Part shown: positions 57,532 through 64,000 of the stretch, in pieces
Position numbering within the stretch: the stretch's first letter is position 1
Layout: each line of letters opens with the position of its first letter
Source: Bemisia tabaci
Lineage: Eukaryota; Arthropoda; Insecta; Hemiptera; Aleyrodidae
Reading direction: 5' to 3'
NCBI RefSeq assembly: GCF_918797505.1
Contig: NC_092794.1
Coordinates: 1,550,001-1,614,000, forward strand
Length of the DNA: 64,000 bases
Translations under genes and position numbers: made by a program
The notes under the pieces: generated by a model
The model's database searches: none
Seen by the model: the letters and a program-made list of their open reading frames with translations, nothing else
Told to the model about the DNA's origin: nothing

Positions 57532-58526
57532 AATGGGCCTGTTGCAAGGTGCGGGGATTTGCAAATTAAGGCCTAATTCCTATGGCAAATTTCACGAAAC
57601 GAACGATGGCGCTACTAAAAAAAACTTGAAATGACCTCTCAAACTCAAAAAAAGCTGTTTTTGGAACCGACCCATTCGAAACGGTCACTTTTACGCGGTA
57701 ACGGATCCGCCATACTTGTGACGTGAAATGGTTTGACAGACCTGGTCTTTTCATCACTTACAATGTATTTTCCCATAAGGAATTGGCAGCCGCTTTTCAA
57801 ATGCAAATATTGAGTCAATGTATGATTTTTTGAACAAAATGGAATTCAGAAATGGATTCCCCGTGCGTTGAAATGGTTAAAACCTTCCTTGGGCGTTGGA
57901 CTGCCGGAGTGTGTTCTGAATTAATAAGTAACAATGTGTACCGTTACAGCTTTTAACATGATCCTAAGGCACTAAACAATTGATTTACAAAAGAAACTTA
58001 CCTTCAAATAGTGACAAAAAAGTAAAAACTCATGAAAATTGCTAAATATTGAGCTAGTGTCCATGTCTGTTACCTATCACTAAGCAGATGTAAACAATCG
58101 CACATTGACTACAGTCTTCCCTAAAAATAGGGTTTATCCCGTCGGTTCTTCTTTATCTAATGAAGGTTTTAACCATTTCAACGTACGAGGAATCCATTTC
58201 TGAATTCCATTTTGTTCAAAAAAATCATACATTGACTCGATATTTGCATTTGAAAAGCGGCTGCCAATTCCTTATGGGAAAATACATTGTAAGTGATGTA
58301 GTGTTGTTGTGTGTGTAGTGGTCTGTCGAACCATTTCACGTCACAAAGTATGGCGGATCCGTTCGCGTAAGAGTGACCGTTTTGAAAATCCAACTTTTGA
58401 GGCGTTTTTAAATTGATTTTTTGGAGGTTTCCGGTGATCAAAAAACTCCGGGAAAATTCCTGTGACATCAGGAGCCTTAGTTCTTTCGATTAAAACAATA
58501 AAAAAAAATGGTGCAACAGGCCCATT
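57532..58526. mobile_element. 1-kb foldback with TGGGCCTGTTGCA ends
   Basis: AATGGGCCTGTTGCA at 57532 is inverse to TGCAACAGGCCCATT ending about 58526. The inner arms 57665-57895 and 58162-58390 match closely (for example GGATCCGCCATACTTGTGAC). The end motif is shared with the diverged element at 1398-3468. Confidence 0.8.
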
Positions 58527-59252
58527 AGGTACGTATATCGAAAAGAGTGGATTTTTACCAATGTTACCAGATTCTCGAAAAGTCTGGATAAATACATCAA
58601 CGCGGCAAATCTCAGAAAATTCTTGAGTATACCAACGTTGCGAAAATGCTTAAAAATGTGAATTTTCAACGGCGTGCCAAGTTTTCCGAAATTTTCCAGC
58701 GTTGGTAGAATTCTTGAAAGTTCACGTTTTTACCTACCATAAATCTCAGTAGCACTGGCAAGCAGTTGGAACTTCTTTCGACTCTGTAAGTACCAACAAT
58801 TTGCAATATTCTCGCCATCCATAAAATTGCAAGAGAGGCAACCAGCAACACTTTGAAGTTGACACAAGTTCCAACTTAATTGCAACTAGTTCCAACAATA
58901 ATAGCTCCTTCGGGGGAAAGAGTAAACAATCTGCACGTCGATCTATTACTTGCCAGAATCAAACGATTTTGTTGCAAGTTTTTTTACCTCTACTGCTTGG
59001 GTAGTAGTAGTCGAAATTCCTTAAAAAACCATTTGATTATTGAGGCGAAAATTATTTACGTATTTGGTACCTCCACTAAAAAGGAGACGACAATAGAACC
59101 CTCCGGGAATACACAGTGACTACCTTGATAAAAATTGCAGTAGGATTTGTGTTTCAAAATACAACAGACCTACAGCCGGCTGTAAGATTTCTTATGGCTT
59201 CTTTAGCCGGCTATACAATTTCTTACAGCCTTAGCCGATGGCGATAAAGCTA
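58527..59252. other. Spacer, nothing recognised
   Basis: Contains AGTTCCAAC-like words mirroring those at 57120-57200, perhaps an older element split by the 1-kb foldback. Not provable by eye. Confidence 0.35.
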
Positions 59253-59260
59253 CTGTCAGG

Positions 59261-59694
59261 CAGGGGCGGACTGGAAGTCGAAAAGTTAGGAGGCGACCTA
59301 GATTTTGGGGGCCCCTCCTGTCGTTCGGGGGCCCCTCTAAGGAGATCCGGGGGCCCTCCCCCGGAAAATGTGGAAAATTACACACTTTTTAAACGCAATT
59401 TTATGCATTATTGGAGTCAAATTCTACAGTATTTGAACTTCAAAATAACCCATTCTCAGGATTCTTCGGGGGCCCCTTCATCACAAAAGCTTTAGACGAC
59501 CTTTCATGTCACTTAGAGACAAATTTTCAAGGATTTTGGGACCTTTTAGTGACTGAATAGGATAAAAAAATTACAACATTACAGAGGTAAAACCATAACT
59601 CGAAAAAAATTCGCCGCGGGAGCCCCTTCAGGACCTCCGTGGCAAATTGTTAGGAGGCGATCGCCTCCCCGCCCCCATGGCCAGTCCGCCCCTG
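59261..59694. mobile_element. hAT-type MITE, 434 bp, 8-bp target duplication
   Basis: CAGGGGCGGACTGG at 59261 is inverse to CCAGTCCGCCCCTG ending at 59694. The exact duplication CTGTCAGG flanks it (59253-59260 and 59695-59702). CAGGGGCGGA-type ends with 8-bp duplications are typical of hAT elements. GGGGGCCCCTC words fill the subterminal parts. No transposase. Confidence 0.92.
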
Positions 59695-59715
59695 CTGTCA
59701 GGCGATATGCTATTA

Positions 59716-61026
59716 CAGGTTGATCCAAAAGTCACCTACCACCCCTGTAACTTCTTTCCTAATTGAGATAGAAGTTTGAAACTTTGGTAATGTTCCTCGG
59801 TTTAAGGTAGCAACTTTCTGGTTCCCCAAAATTTTGGGGGGCGGCCCCGCCCCTAAGGGGGGTGGGGGCTAATTTTTTTTTCAAATGACTACCCCCCTTT
59901 TGTGATTCCTCATTCGAAACATAATAAAAAAGGAAAATTTTTGGCGTAAATTGCATGTCAACATGTTGATTTTTGACAAAATGGCGGTTAGTCAAAGTTC
60001 AAAATGGCGGAAATTAGGCATCTCCGTTTTGTATCAGCGGATTGGTGTGAAACTCAGAATCCCCACGTTTTCCGGGACGAGAAAAACGACTTTGGCATTA
60101 GTTTTCCAGAAGAGTCAGTCCTTCTCCAAATGGCGGCGGTTAAAATGGCGGCTTGGAGCGAGAAGTGGATATTTAGGCTACTTATCGTTAGATTTGTGTT
60201 AGACTTGGTATCCGGGGGTATTTCGTTACGAGAAGAACGAATCTTTCATTGGATTTTTAAAATTTCGAAAAACTTTAAAATGGCGGCGAAAAAATGCCGG
60301 GAAATCGACATCACCGGCCATAACACCGATTTTTCCGCCGCCATTTTTGATGTATTTCAAAAATCTAATGAAAGACTCATTTTTTTCGAGTCAAAAACCT
60401 CCTCGAGTATCGACTTTCGGGCAAATCCATCGGTAAACAGCCGTGATATGGATTTCCCGGAATTTTTTCGCCGCCATTTTAAAGTCTTTCGACATTTTAA
60501 AAATCCAATGAAAGATTTGTTCCTCTCGTGCCGAAACACTCCCGGTTACCACGTGTTTCGTCTTATACAAATCTAACGAAAAGTAGCCCAAATATCCACT
60601 TCCCGCTCCAAGCCGCCATTTTAACTGCCGCCATTTTGAAAAAGACTGACTCTTCTGCGAAACTAATGCCAGAGCAGTTTTTTTCGTCCCGGAAAACCTT
60701 GGGATTCTTAGTTTCAGACCAATCCGCTGATACAAAACGGAGATGCCAAATTTCCGCCATTTTGTCAAAAATCAACATTTTGACATACGATTTGCGCCAA
60801 AAATGTTCTTTTTTTATTATGTTTCGAATGAGGTATCGCAAAAGGGCGGTTGCCATTTGAAAAAAAGTTACCCCCCACCCCCATTAGGGAAGACTCCCCC
60901 CCCTTAAATTTTGGGGGGGTACAAATAGTTGCTACTTTAGACCGAGGGACATTGCCAAAGTTTCAAACTTCTATCTCAATTAGGAAAAAAGTTACAGGGA
61001 TGGTAGGTGACGCTTGGATAACCCTG
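59716..61026. mobile_element. Family-2 foldback, 1.3 kb, TA-flanked
   Basis: CAGGTTGATCCAAAAGTCAC...GTGACGCTTGGATAACCCTG with TA at 59714-59715 and 61027-61028. The two arms are mirrored around about 60375. The interior holds AAAATGGCGGC units and open frames of up to 190 residues that read through both strands because of the palindrome. Confidence 0.85.
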
Positions 61027-61358
61027 TATAGGTACTCCGGCTATAGGAACCAAAGCTCGGCTGTATAATTTGCCAGCTTTATGCAAAAAGAAACTAGGGT
61101 CAAATTTTCTATTTTTTTTTTTTATTTATTTAATTTTTTTTTAATTTTTTTTTCTATGATGAATTCCGTATCAGGAGGGTATTTACTTACTATTGAAAAA
61201 AAGTAAATCCTCAAAAACGATTTTTATTCCGCTTCAGCAACCCCGCAAAAATTCTCCGTCGCAGGATCACGCGAGGTTCATTTTGCAATTGGGACCTATA
61301 CTATGGTGCCCTATTGCGGAATGCGAAACTCGGATTTCCCATTTTGCAATTCGGAATA

Positions 61359-62609
61359 CAGGGTGTTTCAGACCACCCGTACCAGGCCTTTTTCTCGGAT
61401 GGTATAGGTACTACGAAGTCGGAGACCGCGGGGATGAATAGGGAATTGACCCCAAGGAATCCGAATTTCGTGGTCCCGAAACCCCCCCCCCCACCCTCCC
61501 TTGGGGGGTAAAGGGGGGGTCACGATGCTAAAAGTCACTGCTTCCGACCGAATGGCGGATAGATCGCATCAGAATTGAAAAGCACGGAAAATTTCACGTG
61601 GAATCAACCCCTAAAAATCCAAAATCGGACCATCCAAGGCCCAAAAATGACCCCCTAAAGAGGGGGGCAGTACCCTCCTCCATAATTTCTCTTTGGTCTC
61701 AAAATTGACGTAGATTCTCCAGAAAAAGACAGTTTCCCAGGTAGGTAATCGACCACGAAAAATCCAAATTTCATGGTCCCGAAGCTCCTCTAGCCCCCCT
61801 TGGGGAGTAAACGGGGGGCCCAATTTTAAAAATCGGGGCTCCTTTCCGAATCGCAAATTGATTGCATCCAAATTGAGGAGCAAAACACATTTACATCTTA
61901 AGTGACTCCTAAGAGTTCTAATAGACCCCCTGAACGGCAGAAAGTAACTCCCTCAATTTTGCGACCAAAGAGGAATCTTGAGAAATTTTGGGCGAAGGCG
62001 AAGCCCCCCCTCCTCAGGGAGTTACTTTCTGCCGTTCAGGGGGTCTATTAGAACTCTTAGGAGTCACTTAAGATGTAAATGTGTTTTGCTCCTCCATTTG
62101 GATGCAATCAATTTGCGATTCGGAAAGGAGCCCCGATTTTTAAAATTGGGCCCCCCCCGTTTACCCCCCAAGGGGGGCTAGAGGAGCTTCGGGACCATGA
62201 AATTTGGATTTCTCGTGGTCAATTACCTGGGAAACTATATTTTTCTGGAGAATCTACGTCAATTTTGAGACCAAAGAGAAATTATGGAGGAGGGTACTGC
62301 TCCCCTCTTTAGGGGGTCATTTTTGGGCCTTGGATGGTCCGATTTTGGATTTCTAGGGGTCGATTCCACGTGAAATTTTCCGTGCTTTTCAATTCTGATG
62401 CGATCTATCCGCAAATCGGTCGGAAGCAGTGACTTTTAGCATCGTGACCCCCCCTTTACCCCCCAAGGGAGGGTGGGGGTGGGGGGTTTCGGGACCACGA
62501 AATTCGGATTCCTTGGGGTCAATTCCCTATTCATCCCCGCGGTCTCCTACTTCGTGCGACCTATACCAACCGAGAAAAAGGCCTAGTACGGGTGGTCTGA
62601 AACACACTG
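61359..62609. mobile_element. Family-1 foldback, third full copy
   Basis: CAGGGTGTTTCAGACCACCC...GGTGGTCTGAAACACACTG, TA at 61357-61358 and 62610-62611. The arms are close in sequence to 1490-2913. The centre is near 61960. Confidence 0.88.
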
Positions 62610-62611
62610 TA

Positions 62612-62876
62612 TAGGCAGGACGGCAAAATGCTATCTCGGCATTCTCGGCTTTTGTTCGATGGATCTTGCTGATTTTAGGTATCAGGTGGTATTTTTTGAC
62701 AGGAAACTCGAATTTCTGGTCCAATTTCGAAAATTCAAAAATGCCTTCTCAGCTCCTGTTCGATCGATCTTGCAGATTTTTGGTTCGAGGGGTAATTTTG
62801 AACGGAAAACTCAAATTCCTAGCCGAATTGCGAAAATTTGAAATTTTTTCAAATATTGACGATGAGCATGTTCAGG

Positions 62877-62930
<54 letters not shown>

Positions 62931-63088
62931 CTTTTTTTTTTTTGAAGTGTTTACTACTCATAAGCTACAAGAATTTTCGCCGATATTTGTCGAATTTCAG
63001 TCCACGAAAAACAAGTTTGAGGTTGCGTCTTCTGAGCTCCCCTTTAAACGCGCGTCTCCGAAGAATCAAAGATCCCCTCAGTAGGTCA
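62612..63088. repeat. Satellite-like units and long T-run
   Basis: 62640-62840 holds two diverged satellite units in the opposite orientation to the following array (CTGTTCGATCGATCTTGC). A T-run, with one C, covers 62879-62943. Confidence 0.6.
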
Positions 63089-63625
63089 TTTTCGGCCACA
63101 TTCACCATCTTGAATTTTGCAATTTTTTTAGTTAGACCAAAAATTCGAGTTTCTCGTCCCTAGATACTCCCTGGTGCCAAGATTCACCACGATGAATCGA
63201 GCACGATCCGGGATAGCATTTTAGGCCACATTCACTATCTAGGATTCTCAAATTTTCGAAATTTGACCAGAAATTCGAGTTCCCCGTCCTAAAATACCCC
63301 ATGGTACAAAAAATCAGCGAGATCGATTGAACAGGAGCCAAGATAGCATTTTAGGCCACATCCGCTATCTTGGATTTTCACTTTTTTAAAATTTGACTAG
63401 AAATTCTAGTATCTCGTCCGAAATTACCCCCTAGTACCAAACATCAGCAAGATCGATCGAACAGGAGCCGATATACCATTTTAGGCCACATCCGCCATCT
63501 TGGATTTTCGAATTGTCAAAATTTGACTAGAAATTCTAGTTTCTTGTCCAAAAATAACACCTGCCACCGAAAGTCAGCAAGATCGATTGATCAGGAGCCG
63601 AGATAGCATTTTGGGCCACATCCCT
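63089..63625 (+). repeat. 130-bp tandem satellite, just over four units
   Basis: The landmark GGCCACA falls at 63094, 63224, 63354, 63484 and 63614, exactly 130 bp apart. Each unit contains TTTGACTAGAAATTC-like and ATCAGCAAGATCGAT-like words. The units differ by substitutions but not length, at the landmarks seen. Confidence 0.93.
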
Positions 63626-64000
63626 AATCTGAGATGGAAAATTTCATGAAAAATAATATTTTAAAATTTCACTTGAAATTTCACTTGAAACCGTGAAATT
63701 TTAAAATCTAAGCTTGATTTTCAGTAATTTTTTGATTCTAATAATTTTTTCTGCCCAACTGCTTGTCACAACAAGACGAATATGCATAGGGAGTATTAGG
63801 GAGTCGTATCTCGTGCCCTCTTGCTGTCACGCAACAAAATGGCGGCTAAAATCGAAATGATTCATCCGTCGTTGTTTGTTTTGTCCGCATTCGTGCCATA
63901 GACTTTGGGTACTGTAGATTTTTGCCGGTCAACTAAGACAAAATGCGCATAATAGAGCGTTTCGGTACGGCTTTCTGGAAAAACACTGTCAGAAATGGAT
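63626..64000. other. Window end, nothing recognised
   Basis: AT-rich sequence with AAATTTCACTTG words at about 63660-63690, and no coding frame of note. Confidence 0.4.

Noticed and set aside
60004..60768. Long open frames (up to 190 residues) in family-2 elements, recurring at 51830-52264 with lines like ETWYPGVFQHEKNES
   Set aside because: They are read on both strands of palindromes and derive from repeating units of about 147 bp, which happen to keep frame. I see no known domain, start context or conservation at other copies such as 45378-46486.

Overview
This is a piece of a eukaryotic, almost certainly arthropod (probably insect), nuclear genome. The reasons are one multi-exon gene with GT/AG introns, tRNA-derived SINE sequence, Jockey-like LINE fragments, and a dense load of inverted-repeat DNA elements. 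I cannot place the species from the sequence alone. I see no bacterial or viral genes and no CRISPR.

The only cellular gene I can support is cullin-5 (CUL5), on the + strand. Seven coding exons lie at 48-257, 1015-1203, 8361-8502, 16573-16793, 24070-24163, 26873-27003 and 32796-34127. They join in phase into 772 codons ending in a stop. Only roughly the first ten residues, on an exon before the window, are missing. CUL5 is the scaffold of elongin-B/C, SOCS-box ubiquitin ligases, and the neddylation lysine region and C-terminal cullin signature are intact. The introns (0.76, 7.2, 8.1, 7.3, 2.7 and 5.8 kb) consist largely of transposable elements.

Region by region. Intron 2 (1.2-8.4 kb) holds a foldback nested inside another foldback, LINE remains and a small MITE. 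Intron 3 (8.5-16.6 kb) holds a 348-bp palindrome, a 4-kb composite element carrying a 5'-truncated Jockey-like LINE, and a 1.4-kb foldback. Intron 4 (16.8-24.1 kb) holds a 3.5-kb element with 26-bp perfect inverted ends and repeated TGTCAGTTTGGTGACG motifs, then a SINE with a 15-bp target duplication. Intron 5 has a foldback fragment and a LINE endonuclease fragment. Intron 6 has a 2.4-kb hairpin and a 1.1-kb element with a tRNA-like core. A 1-kb hairpin lies 350 bp past the CUL5 stop. From 35.5 kb to the end I find no host gene, only nested repeats, two hAT MITEs with 8-bp duplications, tandem repeats with 20-, 50- and 130-bp periods, and LINE debris.

The recurrent theme is a set of non-autonomous inverted-repeat elements whose ends read CAGGGT...ACCCTG and are flanked by TA. 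One insertion (1490-2913) can be checked against a related uninterrupted sequence nearby. Another pair (49910-52525) shows one TA-flanked element interrupted by a different TA-flanked element. No transposase gene is visible for any of them, so all would depend on enzymes encoded elsewhere.
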